Made by a program: the position numbers and the translations under genes. A stretch of DNA of 64,000 nt from Cyanobacterium sp. HL-69 (GTDB lineage Bacteria; Cyanobacteriota; Cyanobacteriia; Cyanobacteriales; Cyanobacteriaceae). The stretch spans positions 806,001 through 870,000 of the forward strand of contig CP024912.1 of NCBI GenBank assembly GCA_002813895.1, given 5' to 3'. Shown here in pieces: positions 1-9,615 of this stretch; positions within the stretch are counted from its first letter, which is position 1, and each line of letters opens with the position of its first letter. The notes beneath the pieces were generated by a model. It did not search any database. It saw only the letters and a list, made by a program, of their open reading frames with translations, and was not told the origin of the DNA.

Positions 1-1
1 T

Positions 2-3000
2 GTTAGTCAGTATCGTTTAGAAAACAATTATCAACAATTAACGGAAAATTTTACTCATAATCTGCAGATTAATAATTATATTAATTTGGTTAGAAATACG
101 GCTTATGGTTTAGGTTTAATTTCTGAAAATAGTTATAGACGATCGCATTTAATTGACTATAATAAATTTAGGGAATTGTTTGTTGGTGATTGGGATTTAC
201 CAGAAATTGAAATCCTTTATTTGTGGGAAGAAATTCAGTATATTATCAAGGGAAGTTATAGTTATTCTTATAAGGAAAAAGGAATCATCTGCCTCCATGA
301 TTATGACCAAGAAAATGAGAAGAAAGATAAAATAGTATCGAACCTAGAAGCAGATAACATCTATCGTATTGCAGAAAAATATCAAGACTGGTTAGAAGAA
401 AATCAATACTGGGATATAGGGGATTTAACCCAAATAGTATTAAATAAATTACCTTCTTATTTTAGAGGGGAATATGACACCATTTTTGTGGATGATATTA
501 ATAATTTAAGCGACTTATCTTTACAACTACTTTTGCGATTGGTAAAAATAAATCCAGGGCAAAAAAAACCTAGGGTGGTATTTACCTATGATGAAGCCCT
601 ATTACATCAAAACGAAGGCGCTGTTAACGAAAAACTAGAGCAAATTTTTGCAACTATTTTAAGAGACTTAAATTTAGATGGGGAAACACCTTATTTTCAA
701 CCAGCCTTAAATCTAAAGGTTGCCCAAACCGATAACCATGAATTAATCGAATTAGAAAAAATTGTTGTTAATTTAGCTCAGAAGATAGAATATCAACCTA
801 ATATTAACCATGTTATTAACACCATTGAAAATTGCCATTGGTTAGTATCATCCCATGATAATATCATTTCTGCCCTAGAGGAATTACAACCAGATACCGT
901 CATCATTGTACCTAGTTTAGAAGAAAAACAAACCCTTTTAAAAGACGTAGCAACCTTAGAGAAAAAAACAGCCCAAATCTTAACAATTCACCAAATAAAT
1001 AACTATGAATTTAGCCAAGTTATAATTTGGAATTTCTTTAGTTATTTTAATCAAGTTAATCCTCATTCTCTTAGTCAACTCATTCAACGATACCTATACC
1101 CTTGTCTTAACGCTGTTAAAGATAAAGTCTTTTTCTATGAAAGCAACTATGATATTTTTGAACATTATCCCATTCTAAATAATTATATTCATAAATCAGG
1201 GCTAAAGGCGATCGCCCCTATACTCAATCAAAAAAATAGAGAAGAAATCGAAAAATTAGCCCATAGCTATAGTCAACAAGGTGCATGGAAGATAGCCCAA
1301 CAATGTTATACAACCCTAGGTAATCATCAACAAATCAAATATCTTGATACCCCCATCGCCCAACTAGAGGGAAACTGGGATGTAGCAGGGGAATTATGGA
1401 ATCAATGGGAAGAATGGGATAAAGCCATATTAGCTTGGCAAGAAATACATCCCCATCTATGGCTAGAAAAATGGGCAGAATTAACCCCCAACCAATGGCA
1501 AGAAAAAGCCAACTACCTTGCCCAAAAACATCAATATACCCTAGCAGGAATCTGCTACCAAAAATGTCAAGACATAGAAGGATATATCCGTTGTCTCCAA
1601 GAAAATAGACAATGGGAAACCATCGCCGACATTTATAAAGAAAAAAACCTTTTAGAAAAAGCCCAACAAAACTATCTCCTCGCCGAAAAACACTACCTGC
1701 AACAAAAAAACCTTGCCCCCGCAGGAAGAATGTGGGAAAAACTGGGTATGTGGAAAAAAGCAGCCCTCATCTGGGAAAAACTAGGCGCATGGGAAACCGC
1801 CGCCGAAAATTGGCTAAAAGAAAACAACCCAGAAAAAACAGCCCAATGTTATGAAAAAAGTAACCATTGGGATAAAGCAGAAATCCATTGGCGAGAATTA
1901 AACAACCAAAGCGCCATCGCTATTGCCTGTGAGAAACAAGAAAAATGGGCAACCGCTGCCCAAATTTGGAAAGAATTACAAGAATGGCAAAAAGCCGCCC
2001 ACTGTTTTACCCAAGCCCAAGAAATAGAATCCGCTGCCCATTGTTATCAAAACGCCATGGAGTGGGCAAAAGCAGAAATCTGTTGGTGCCAACTAAACCA
2101 ACTTCCCCAAATCGCCATCGCCTGTGAATGTCAAAACAAATGGCAAAACGCCGCCAAAATTTGGGAAGAATTAGGAGAATGGTTAAGGGCTGGATTTGCT
2201 TGGGAAATGGAAACAGAAACTTACAAAGCTGCCCTTGCTTATGAAAAGTGTCAACAGTGGCAAAAAGCCGAAGTTTGTTGGCGACAATTAAACCAAGGGG
2301 AAAAAGTTGCCCTTGCCTGTGAAAATCAAGATAAGTGGTTAGAAGCAGGAAAAATTTGGGCAAAAGTGGGAGAAAAAGAAAAAGCCGCCCTTGCCTATGA
2401 AAAAATAGAAGCATGGCAACAAGCCTTGGAATTGTGGCAACAACTTCACAATCCCCAAAAAGTAGCTTTCACCTGTTATCAATTAGGAAAATATGAAACA
2501 GCCGCTCAAATTTGGCAAACCCTAGGGCAATGGCAACTAGCAGGGGAAGCATGGGAAAAATTAAAGGAGATAGATAAAGCTATTTTTGCCTATGAAAAAG
2601 GAAATTACTGGCAGGAAATTGAAAGAATTTATCGTCATCTACAAAAATGGGCAAAAGTAGCCGTCGCCTGTGAAAAACAAGGAAAATGGCTAGATGCAGG
2701 AGATATTTGGCAAAAATTAGCACAAATTCCCAATGCTTCCCGTTGTTATGAGTTAGCTAGAGATTGGGCAAAAGCTGAAAAAGGATGGCGACAATTAAAA
2801 CAATGGGCTTGTGTAGCAGTGTGTTGTGAAAGACAGAGTAAATGGTTGGAAGCTGCCAAGGCGTGGGAGGAGGTAAATCCTTTCATAAAATCTGCCCTTT
2901 GTTATGAGAAGGTGGAAGATTGGGAAAAAGCAGAAGCCCTTTGGAGAAAGGAATCTAATTGGGTTAAGGTTGCTAAGGCTTGTGAAGCCCAAGAAAAATG

Positions 3001-4657
3001 GGCAGAAGCTGCTCAAATTTGGCAAGATTTGGAAGTATGGGAAAGATCTGCAAAAGTTTGGGCTAAAATTAATCAGCTAGAATTGGCTGCCCCCTGTTAT
3101 GAAAAAGCGCAGTTGTGGCAGGAGGCAGAATATTGTTGGCAAGAGGTGGGCAATATCGAAAACCTAGCCCGTATGGCAGAGTCTCAGCAAGATTGGCAAA
3201 AAGCGGCCGAAATTTGGCAACAGGAAAATAGTTGGTTTAATGCGGGAGTGGCTTGGGAAAAAGCTGGGGAAATAAAAAAAGCGGCTTTTTGTTATCAGGA
3301 GGATAGTAGTTGGCAAGAGGCGAGGAATTGTTGGCAAACATTAAAGGATTTTCGTCAGGTAGCAATTTGTTGTGAAAAACAAAAGGCTTGGCAAAATGCT
3401 GGGGAGGCTTGGTTAAAAGTGGGGGAAGTAGAAAAAGCGGCTTTATGTTTTCAGCAGGGGGAATTTTGGCAGGATGCCCAAGGTTGTTGGTTAAGGTTAC
3501 AAAGTTATAATAATGTGGCAATTTGTTGTGAAAAACAAAAGGCTTGGCAAAATGCTGGGGAGGCTTGGTTAAAAGCTGAGGAAATAGAAAAGGCTGCTTT
3601 ATGTTTTCAACGGGGAAACCATTGGCAAGATGCCCAAGATTGTTGGTTAAGGTTACAAAGTTATCGTAATGTGGCAATTTGTTGTGAGAAGCAAAAGGCT
3701 TGGCAAAATGCCGGGGAGGCTTGGTTAAAAGCTGAGGAAATAGAAAAGGCTGCTTTATGTTTTCAGCAAGGAAGAAGTTGGCAAGATGCCCAAGATTGTT
3801 GGCAAAAGTTGGGTAATTATCATAAGGTAGCTATCTGTCTACAAAAGTTGGATATGTGGGTGCAAGGGGCGCAAACTTGGGAGTCTTTGCAAAATTGGCA
3901 AAATGCGGCTAAGGCTTGGTTACAGGCAGGGGAGATGGAAAAGGCGGCTATTTGTTACGAAAATGGCGGTTTTTGGGAAAGGGCGGAAAGTCTCTGGGAA
4001 AAGTTGGAAAAATGGGACAAATTAGCATACACCTGTGAAAAGCAGCAAAAATGGCAAAAAGTAGGGTTTGCTTATCAACAAACCCAAGAATGGATGAAAG
4101 CAGGGCAAATCTATGAACAAATTTCAGCTTATGCAGAGGCCGAAAAATGCTGGCGGGAGTTGAAGGATTGGCAACGGGTTGCTTATACTTGTGAGCAACA
4201 GTCGCAATGGATAAGGGCTGGAGAGGCTTGGAGTCTGGCTAAAAATTGGCAGTCTTCTGCTCAGGCTTATGAGAGGGGAAGCCATTGGCTAAAGGCTTTT
4301 GAGGCTTGGAAAAATGCGGGAAATTGGGTAAAAGGTGCGATCGCCCTTGAACAAGGTCAAATGTACTATGAGGCTGCGGAAATATGGTTAAAAACTGACA
4401 TCAAAGAAAAAGAGGAAAAAGCAGGGCTTAATTATGAGTTAGCCCAAAAATGGGAGTTGGCAGAAGAATGTTGGCGGAGAATACCCCGTTGGGATAAAAT
4501 CGCTCTTTGTTGTGAAAAACAGGGTGATCAAAAAGTAGATTTAGCCATTGAGGCATGGTTGAATGCGGGGAATAAACTCAAGGCGGCTAATTTACTACGT
4601 CGCACTGGTAGATGGAAACAAGCCGCAGGAGTCTTGACAGGAATTAAAGATAAATAG
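2..4657 (+). CDS. Giant UvrD/TRANK1-like protein with Trp-rich TPR-like repeats (5' end outside window)
   Basis: The frame is open from base 2 with no stop, so the real start lies upstream; a TTG at 86 is only an internal candidate. About the first 400 visible residues resemble the later part of a superfamily I helicase of the UvrD/TRANK1 kind: YDTIFVDDINNLS (about 160-172) sits where motif II (DEaQd) is expected, and TIHQINNYEFSQVIIWNFF (about 327-345) where the TIHxxKGLEF motif belongs. Both are degenerate, so helicase activity is doubtful; the Walker A part is not in the window. From about residue 415 to the end runs a long array of short helical units with W..A...W and YE/CE..W..A patterns; Trp is about one residue in twelve in the stretch I counted. 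This is probably a large alpha-solenoid scaffold. No function is known to me; family assignment is by motif only. Confidence 0.75.
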   Translation, partial: VSQYRLENNYQQLTENFTHNLQINNYINLVRNTAYGLGLISENSYRRSHLIDYNKFRELFVGDWDLPEIEILYLWEEIQYIIKGSYSYSYKEKGIICLHDYDQENEKKDKIVSNLEADNIYRIAEKYQDWLEENQYWDIGDLTQIVLNKLPSYFRGEYDTIFVDDINNLSDLSLQLLLRLVKINPGQKKPRVVFTYDEALLHQNEGAVNEKLEQIFATILRDLNLDGETPYFQPALNLKVAQTDNHELIELEKIVVNLAQKIEYQPNINHVINTIENCHWLVSSHDNIISALEELQPDTVIIVPSLEEKQTLLKDVATLEKKTAQILTIHQINNYEFSQVIIWNFFSYFNQVNPHSLSQLIQRYLYPCLNAVKDKVFFYESNYDIFEHYPILNNYIHKSGLKAIAPILNQKNREEIEKLAHSYSQQGAWKIAQQCYTTLGNHQQIKYLDTPIAQLEGNWDVAGELWNQWEEWDKAILAWQEIHPHLWLEKWAELTPNQWQEKANYLAQKHQYTLAGICYQKCQDIEGYIRCLQENRQWETIADIYKEKNLLEKAQQNYLLAEKHYLQQKNLAPAGRMWEKLGMWKKAALIWEKLGAWETAAENWLKENNPEKTAQCYEKSNHWDKAEIHWRELNNQSAIAIACEKQEKWATAAQIWKELQEWQKAAHCFTQAQEIESAAHCYQNAMEWAKAEICWCQLNQLPQIAIACECQNKWQNAAKIWEELGEWLRAGFAWEMETETYKAALAYEKCQQWQKAEVCWRQLNQGEKVALACENQDKWLEAGKIWAKVGEKEKAALAYEKIEAWQQALELWQQLHNPQKVAFTCYQLGKYETAAQIWQTLGQWQLAGEAWEKLKEIDKAIFAYEKGNYWQEIERIYRHLQKWAKVAVACEKQGKWLDAGDIWQKLAQIPNASRCYELARDWAKAEKGWRQLKQWACVAVCCERQSKWLEAAKAWEEVNPFIKSALCYEKVEDWEKAEALWRKESNWVKVAKACEAQEKWAEAAQIWQDLEVWERSAKVWAKINQLELAAPCYEKAQLWQEAEYCWQEVGNIENLARMAESQQDWQKAAEIWQQENSWFNAGVAWEKAGEIKKAAFCYQEDSSWQEARNCWQTLKDFRQVAICCEKQKAWQNAGEAWLKVGEVEKAALCFQQGEFWQDAQGCWLRLQSYNNVAICCEKQKAWQNAGEAWLKAEEIEKAALCFQRGNHWQDAQDCWLRLQSYRNVAICCEKQKAWQNAGEAWLKAEEIEKAALCFQQGRSWQDAQDCWQKLGNYHKVAICLQKLDMWVQGAQTWESLQNWQNAAKAWLQAGEMEKAAICYENGGFWERAESLWEKLEKWDKLAYTCEKQQKWQKVGFAYQQTQEWMKAGQIYEQISAYAEAEKCWRELKDWQRVAYTCEQQSQWIRAGEAWSLAKNWQSSAQAYERGSHWLKAFEAWKNAGNWVKGAIALEQGQMYYEAAEIWLKTDIKEKEEKAGLNYELAQKWELAEECWRRIPRWDKIALCCEKQGDQKVDLAIEAWLNAGNKLKAANLLRRTGRWKQAAGVLTGIKDK
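3362..3829 (+). repeat. Three tandem 156-bp units inside the Trp-repeat gene
   Basis: Units begin at 3362, 3518 and 3674, each opening with GCAATTTGTTGTGA and continuing through AAGGCTTGGCAAAATGC. The period is exactly 156 bp (52 codons), so the frame is kept. The DNA is nearly identical over the first half of each unit, whereas other protein repeats in this gene are diverged, pointing to recent in-frame expansion by recombination or slippage. Confidence 0.93.
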
Positions 4658-4724
4658 GGTAAGAGGCAGGAGGTTGTCGCTTAGTATTTACAGCTTTTGA
4701 GTTAGAAATGTTGTAACCTAGTGC

Positions 4725-5501
4725 TTAATTAGGAAAATTGTGCGATCGCACATCATCAGCAAATTGAGTGACTGAGTCAGAAATAATGCTTTTTAAATCG
4801 GCATAAGCCTTGGCAAAGGGAGGAGATTTTGCCGATAAACCCAACAAATCTGCCGTCACCAATACCTGCCCATCACAACCCTTTCCAGCCCCAATGCCAA
4901 TGGTAGGAATAGAAAGACTATCGGTAATTTTTTGGGCTAATTCCATGGTCATATGTTCCAATACAATAGCAAAAGCCCCTGCTTTTTCAAGGGCTATCGC
5001 CTGATTAAAAATAGTCTCCTGTGCGATCGTACTTTTCCCCTGCTGCTTATAGCCTAGAACCCTTACAGACTGGGGAGTTAAGCCCACATGACCCATTACA
5101 GGAATACCAATTTCCGTTAATCTACTAACCGTTTCTACCATGGCAGGATAACCCCCCTCCAGTTTCACCGCATCTGCATTAGTTTCCTTAATAATTTTAC
5201 CCGCCGACTCAATGGCATGAGTCACACTGGTTTGATAAGTAAGAAAAGGTAAATCGCACACCACAAATGAACGTTTTACCCCCCGACACACCGCTTTGGT
5301 ATGGTGTATCATCTCCTCAAGGGTAATGGGCAATGTATTGTTATGCCCTAGTGCCACCATGGCAAGGGAATCCCCCACCAAAATTAAGTCAATCTCCGCA
5401 TCATCAAGCAAAGATGCAATGGCATAATCCCAAGCGGTAAGACATACAATGGGTTTTTTTTCCTGTTTCCACTGACACAATTTTTGAATAGTAACTTTCA
5501 T
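4725..5501 (-). CDS. panB: 3-methyl-2-oxobutanoate hydroxymethyltransferase
   Basis: Ketopantoate hydroxymethyltransferase, the first committed step of pantothenate/CoA synthesis: it transfers a hydroxymethyl group from methylene-THF to 2-oxoisovalerate in the cytoplasm. The protein has the family hallmarks: [18 protein letters not shown] near the N-terminus, the Mg-binding region [32 protein letters not shown], the segment [13 protein letters not shown] and the late [15 protein letters not shown] place the start at the ATG giving MKVTIQKL; a longer frame to 5543 adds 14 residues that do not look conserved. The gene stands alone, convergent with the Trp-repeat gene. Length (258 aa) is normal. 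Confidence 0.95.
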   Translation of the reverse strand: MKVTIQKLCQWKQEKKPIVCLTAWDYAIASLLDDAEIDLILVGDSLAMVALGHNNTLPITLEEMIHHTKAVCRGVKRSFVVCDLPFLTYQTSVTHAIESAGKIIKETNADAVKLEGGYPAMVETVSRLTEIGIPVMGHVGLTPQSVRVLGYKQQGKSTIAQETIFNQAIALEKAGAFAIVLEHMTMELAQKITDSLSIPTIGIGAGKGCDGQVLVTADLLGLSAKSPPFAKAYADLKSIISDSVTQFADDVRSHNFPN

Positions 5502-6024
5502 TCGTGAAATAATTAATAATTTATCATTACATAAAATGCCCAAATTTTTCTTTCAATTTGACTTATTGCTTCATATACTATGAGTTACATTCATAAGAAA
5601 TAAAATAATATTAGTTGAATAGTAAAAAGTCTAATCTGAGTAAAATAATTAAGTTTAAAGTAAAGCAAAGAAAAAGGCAATGAGTAAGTGAGTAGGCATA
5701 ATTAAACTAATTTAACCAAGGAATAAAAAAGCACTTAAGCACTTTAGTTGATAATAGTCTTAGTAAAATAATATCTCTAACTAATTTTAAAAACTTACCT
5801 TTTGAAAAATAAGAATATTCTGCAAATAAAAATATAATCAAATCCACTTTACAAGGTCTAAATAAGTATATTTAAGCATCTAATAATAGTATTTTTCTTG
5901 ATAGATATATATTTGAAGTTACAAAAATATTACAGATACAACCCTAAAATATTAAAAAAACCTTATTACTGATTTTAAAATTCTCAAATTTTTCCCATTA
6001 ACTCACTTTTTGATTCCGACAAAA
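5502..6024. other. AT-rich intergenic region with a degenerate repeat copy
   Basis: I see no convincing gene in this very AT-rich stretch. Positions about 5683-5775 (GTAAGTGAGTAGGCATAATTAAA and following) resemble the left end and body of the MITE-like element at 62159-62266, including AGTCTTAG..AAATAATA near 5756, but the right inverted repeat is weak. It should hold the panB promoter. Confidence 0.5.
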
Positions 6025-6567
6025 TTAGTGTTTGATAGTTCCCTCTAACTTTTTATTCATAAAAACATAATTAATTTCTGGTTCAATAATCTCATAAATT
6101 CTTGGTATTCTCACGATAGTTTTATAAGGAGAAATAGAATTATCCTCTATGGATGTAGAACAATTGATTATGCCGTGAATATCTTGATTTTCAAGGGCGT
6201 AATTTAACTGTTTCTCAGTGTCGTAGGTTAACAATTCCAACCTCAAATAATGTTGGGAAATAATCCCTTTTAACTTATCACTAATTTCCGTTAGTTCCGT
6301 AGAAGTTTCATTTTCTGTCAAAACACCTATTTTTACTATCATGGATGAACGAATAGCAATCACATAAAGAGCTATGGTTAATAAAGTACCCACCAACGCT
6401 TCTGTAAGAGCAACATCTGCACCGCCCAAGATAACATAAACCAATACAGCAACTGCCCCCAAAATTCCCCTAATCACAAGGGCATAATAAGGATTTGGTT
6501 GTAATATTAACAACAATGCGGAAATAGGCATTAAGGCGGTAATAATATATATGTATAAATTTTCCAT
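6025..6567 (-). CDS. DUF4040 / MbhD-like membrane protein (Mrp/Mbh antiporter-type subunit)
   Basis: The first about 95 residues form three hydrophobic helices with the DUF4040/MbhD pattern: YALVIRGILGAVAVLVYVILGGADVALTEALVGTLLTIALYVIAIRSS. In Mrp Na+/H+ antiporters this module is the MrpA C-terminal part or a separate MbhD-like subunit. The last about 85 residues are a soluble extension (from about ENETSTELTEI) that I cannot assign. No other Mrp genes (mrpA-G, ndhD-like) lie in the window, so either it works with a complex encoded elsewhere or it has a separate role. The DUF4040 call is good; the physiological role is inferred. Confidence 0.75.
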   Translation of the reverse strand: MENLYIYIITALMPISALLLILQPNPYYALVIRGILGAVAVLVYVILGGADVALTEALVGTLLTIALYVIAIRSSMIVKIGVLTENETSTELTEISDKLKGIISQHYLRLELLTYDTEKQLNYALENQDIHGIINCSTSIEDNSISPYKTIVRIPRIYEIIEPEINYVFMNKKLEGTIKH

Positions 6568-6721
6568 AGTAGATAATTAATTTATGACTAAAAATTAACA
6601 AAAAATAGCATAAGATAATAGACATCTCCAATAACTTTTAGACAAGAGAAAAAGTAATTCCTCAGAGCATATATTAATATTTTTTTGAAGATGTCTAATG
6701 ATTACAAAAAATCAACTTTAA

Positions 6722-7837
6722 TTATCCCAATAATGCTTGGGCCGTGTCAGGGGAAGCTGCCATTTCCTCTAACCTTTCTTGTTGATCTTGGGCAATACAA
6801 GCCTGAATCACATCAACAATTTTACCTTCTAAAACAGAATTAAGATCAAAATTACGATTTAAACGGTGATCCGTTGCCCGATTATCTTTATAATTATAGG
6901 TGCGAATTTTCTCAGATCTTGCCCCTGTACCCACTTGGGATTTACGCATAGAACTTACAGAATCCTGCTGCTCCTTGAGTTTTATTTCGTAGAGTTTTGC
7001 CCGTAAAATCTGCATCGCCCTTTCACGGTTTTTAAGTTGCGATCGCTCTTCGGTACAGAAAATACGAATTCCCGTGGGTTTGTGCATTAAATCCACCGCC
7101 GTTTCTACCTTGTTGACGTTTTGTCCCCCAGCACCTCCAGAACGAGCTGTACTCATCTCAATATCTTTAGGGTCAATTTGCACTTCCACATCATCAACTT
7201 CGGGCATAATGGCGACAGTAGCGGTGGATGTGTGAACTCTTCCCCCCGCCTCGGTCAAAGGTACTCTTTGTACCCGATGTACCCCCGCCTCAAACTTGAG
7301 TTGACTATACACATTATCCCCAGTAATTTCCAAGATAGCTTCCTTAAACCCTCCCATTTCCGCAGGAGATTCGCTCAACAACTTCACATTCCAGTTAACC
7401 AATTCCGCATAGCGGGAATACATCCGTACCAAATCTCCCGCCCAAATACTAGCCTCATCGCCCCCTGTACCAGCCCTAATTTCTAACATAATATTTTTAT
7501 CGTCGTTAGGATCTCGGGGCAATAACAATACCTTTAGCTTTCCTTCTAACCGCTCAATTTGTTCTTGTAATTCCTCAATTTCCATCCCTGCCATTTCCTT
7601 CATTTCAGGATCTGCATTTGATTCTTTATAAATCTCTTTTGCTCCCTTCAATTCGTCCTGGGCTTGTTTCCATTCCGTGTAAGTAATTACCGTTTCTTCT
7701 AAGGAAGAACGCATTTTGGCAATCTTCTGTAGTTCACTGGGATTCGTTGCTATATCTGGATCTCCTAGTCGTCTGGTCAACTCGTGAAAGGTTGTTTCAA
7801 CGGAATTTAATTTATCTATTAAATACGATTCTGCCAT
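6722..7837 (-). CDS. prfA: Peptide chain release factor 1
   Basis: RF1 recognises UAA/UAG stop codons and triggers peptidyl-tRNA hydrolysis. The universal GGQ motif is present as [16 protein letters not shown] (about residue 237), preceded by the class-I region [29 protein letters not shown]. In that region PLT occupies the RF1-type tripeptide position (PxT), which separates it from RF2 (SPF). The end has the usual [25 protein letters not shown] segment. The 371-aa length is typical. The start [10 protein letters not shown] is clear. Monocistronic on the minus strand, with about 150 bp to the DUF4040 gene. Confidence 0.97.
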   Translation of the reverse strand: MAESYLIDKLNSVETTFHELTRRLGDPDIATNPSELQKIAKMRSSLEETVITYTEWKQAQDELKGAKEIYKESNADPEMKEMAGMEIEELQEQIERLEGKLKVLLLPRDPNDDKNIMLEIRAGTGGDEASIWAGDLVRMYSRYAELVNWNVKLLSESPAEMGGFKEAILEITGDNVYSQLKFEAGVHRVQRVPLTEAGGRVHTSTATVAIMPEVDDVEVQIDPKDIEMSTARSGGAGGQNVNKVETAVDLMHKPTGIRIFCTEERSQLKNRERAMQILRAKLYEIKLKEQQDSVSSMRKSQVGTGARSEKIRTYNYKDNRATDHRLNRNFDLNSVLEGKIVDVIQACIAQDQQERLEEMAASPDTAQALLG

Positions 7838-8340
7838 CTTTTCTCTATAATAATTTAACTAACTATAATCTCGAAACCTACTAACACCAAGCAATTTTCT
7901 TTAGGTTGTAGAAATTAAGAATAACTTTTATATATCTTTAGTTTATCAGTTCCGAAGATATTGGTTTAGGCTTTTTCTTGCCACTCCCCATTATAAAATA
8001 ACCTACCAAGGAAGCTAGTTACCAATTTAGAACACTTTAACAGGCATATTAACGGAGAATTTAACTCGAAGAAAGAACTGTTAATTTTTGATAGGATAAA
8101 ATGAATAGCAATGAATGACTTTTGTTGTTTACTAAATCTAAAAAGCATTTATTACATTAAGTTTTTCTGTTTCATTGATACTTTGTAAAAAAGACTTTTA
8201 TGACAATGTTTTGCTTGATAATTTTTGTTTAACTGCCAAAACAAAATCCCTGTGATAGAATAAAGCCGTCTTTAAATTTACAAAACTTAAGACTTTGTCA
8301 ACGGTAATAATTTTGATTATCTAACTAGCTCAGAAATCCC
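7838..8340. other. Intergenic region between divergent prfA and efflux adaptor genes
   Basis: About 500 bp, AT-rich, between divergent genes, so it must carry both promoters. Short open frames here have no protein-like features. No terminator hairpin, tRNA or clear operator was seen. Confidence 0.5.
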
Positions 8341-9600
8341 ATGGTAGTAAATAGATTTGGTAAACTGTGTACGATCGCCCTTTGTTGTGCATTTTTAGGG
8401 GGTTGTATCGCAGAGGAAACCATCCAAGCCCAAGAGGAAAGGGGGGGACAAGAAAGACCATCAGCCCCTTCCGTAGATGCGGTAAGGGTCAATAGAGAGA
8501 ACCTTGAAGAAGCCCAAGAATATATTGGCACCACCCAGCCCGTAAGGGAAGTTATCGTGCGATCGCAAGTAGAAGGACAATTACTGAGTTTAGCGGTAGA
8601 TGTTGGAGATACCCTCAGCACAGGACAAACCATTGCCAGATTGGATGACACCATTTTAAGTTCAGCCCTCACCAGAGCGCAAGGAGAACTATCAAGCCTC
8701 CGTGCCGAGAGATTAAGAGCCGTAGCCGAAATCAATGACGCTCAATCTCAGGTAGAATCAGCCCGTATCAGACTACAACAAGCCCAAGCCGACGTTAACC
8801 GATTTGAAGAATTAAATAGAGAAGGTGCGATCGCCCGTAGAGAATTAGAAGTCGCCCAAACCGAAGAAAGAACAGCCCTCCAAGAAGTATCATCCGCCCA
8901 ATCCCAAGTCAGAGTAAGAGAATCCGCCGTAAGTGCGATCGACGGCAGAATCCAGAGCCAACAGGCCATCATTGCCGAAGCCAGACAAAGACTAAACTAC
9001 ACCCAAATCAGTGCCAGTAATGCAGGACGAGTCCTCGAAAGACTTACCCAACCAGGCAACCTCGTGCAACCGGGGGGCGAAATATTGCGTATTGGCGACT
9101 TTAGCCAAGTAAAAGTACAAATCTCCGTCTCCGAATTAGACTTAAGCGACTTTTCCATTGGTAGCCCCGTCAATGTCCGCCTAGACGCATATCCCAATCA
9201 AACCTTTAGTGGCGTAGTTTCCACCATTTCCCCCGCTGCCGATGCCAACGTTAGACAAATTCCCCTCGAAATAACCCTCGACACCAACAACCAATCCATT
9301 AACGGTGGTTTACTAGCCCGAGTCACCCTTGCCGATAATAGAACCCCCCCCATTATCATTCCCCAAAACGCCCTCACCGTTGGTAATAACGACAACTCCA
9401 ACAATCAAACCGTTTTTGTTCTCAACGAAAATAATGATGAACCCTCCGTGATAGCTCGTTCTATAGTTGTAGGTAGCAACCGTAATGGTAGAATCGAAGT
9501 CACTCAAGGTTTAACAGAATCCGATCGCCTAGTGGTAAGAAGTAGTCAACCCCTCCAAGATGGGCAAAATGTCAGCTTGAGCATAATTTCTGATGACTAA
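8341..9600 (+). CDS. RND/HlyD-type efflux adaptor lipoprotein (membrane fusion protein)
   Basis: Periplasmic adaptor of tripartite efflux pumps. The N-terminus MVVNRFGKLCTIALCC.. leads into a lipobox LGGC (Cys about residue 22), so the mature protein is predicted to be a lipid-anchored periplasmic protein. A biotinyl-lipoyl-like half motif (VRSQVEGQLLSLAVDVGDTLSTGQTIARLDD) is followed by a long coiled-coil hairpin rich in Gln/Ala/Arg (about 105-215), the second lipoyl half (ISASNAGRVLERLTQPGNLVQPGGEILRIGD) and beta-barrel domains ending in DRLVVRSSQPLQDGQNV. No RND pump or outer-membrane factor is adjacent; an ABC ATPase follows 15 bp downstream but belongs to a different transporter class. 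The substrate is unknown. Confidence 0.88.
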   Translation: MVVNRFGKLCTIALCCAFLGGCIAEETIQAQEERGGQERPSAPSVDAVRVNRENLEEAQEYIGTTQPVREVIVRSQVEGQLLSLAVDVGDTLSTGQTIARLDDTILSSALTRAQGELSSLRAERLRAVAEINDAQSQVESARIRLQQAQADVNRFEELNREGAIARRELEVAQTEERTALQEVSSAQSQVRVRESAVSAIDGRIQSQQAIIAEARQRLNYTQISASNAGRVLERLTQPGNLVQPGGEILRIGDFSQVKVQISVSELDLSDFSIGSPVNVRLDAYPNQTFSGVVSTISPAADANVRQIPLEITLDTNNQSINGGLLARVTLADNRTPPIIIPQNALTVGNNDNSNNQTVFVLNENNDEPSVIARSIVVGSNRNGRIEVTQGLTESDRLVVRSSQPLQDGQNVSLSIISDD

Positions 9601-9615
9601 TCACCCTATAACGCC

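Noticed and set aside
2007-3677. Long antisense open frames inside the Trp-repeat gene
   Set aside because: Compositional shadows of the repetitive coding strand (Phe/Pro/Leu-rich, no domains).
3362-3829. Direct repeats that might suggest a CRISPR-like array
   Set aside because: Units are 156 bp, contiguous, in frame and coding; no spacers.
7966-8148. 60-aa minus-strand frame upstream of the efflux adaptor
   Set aside because: No RBS, no recognisable protein features, AT-rich intergenic DNA.
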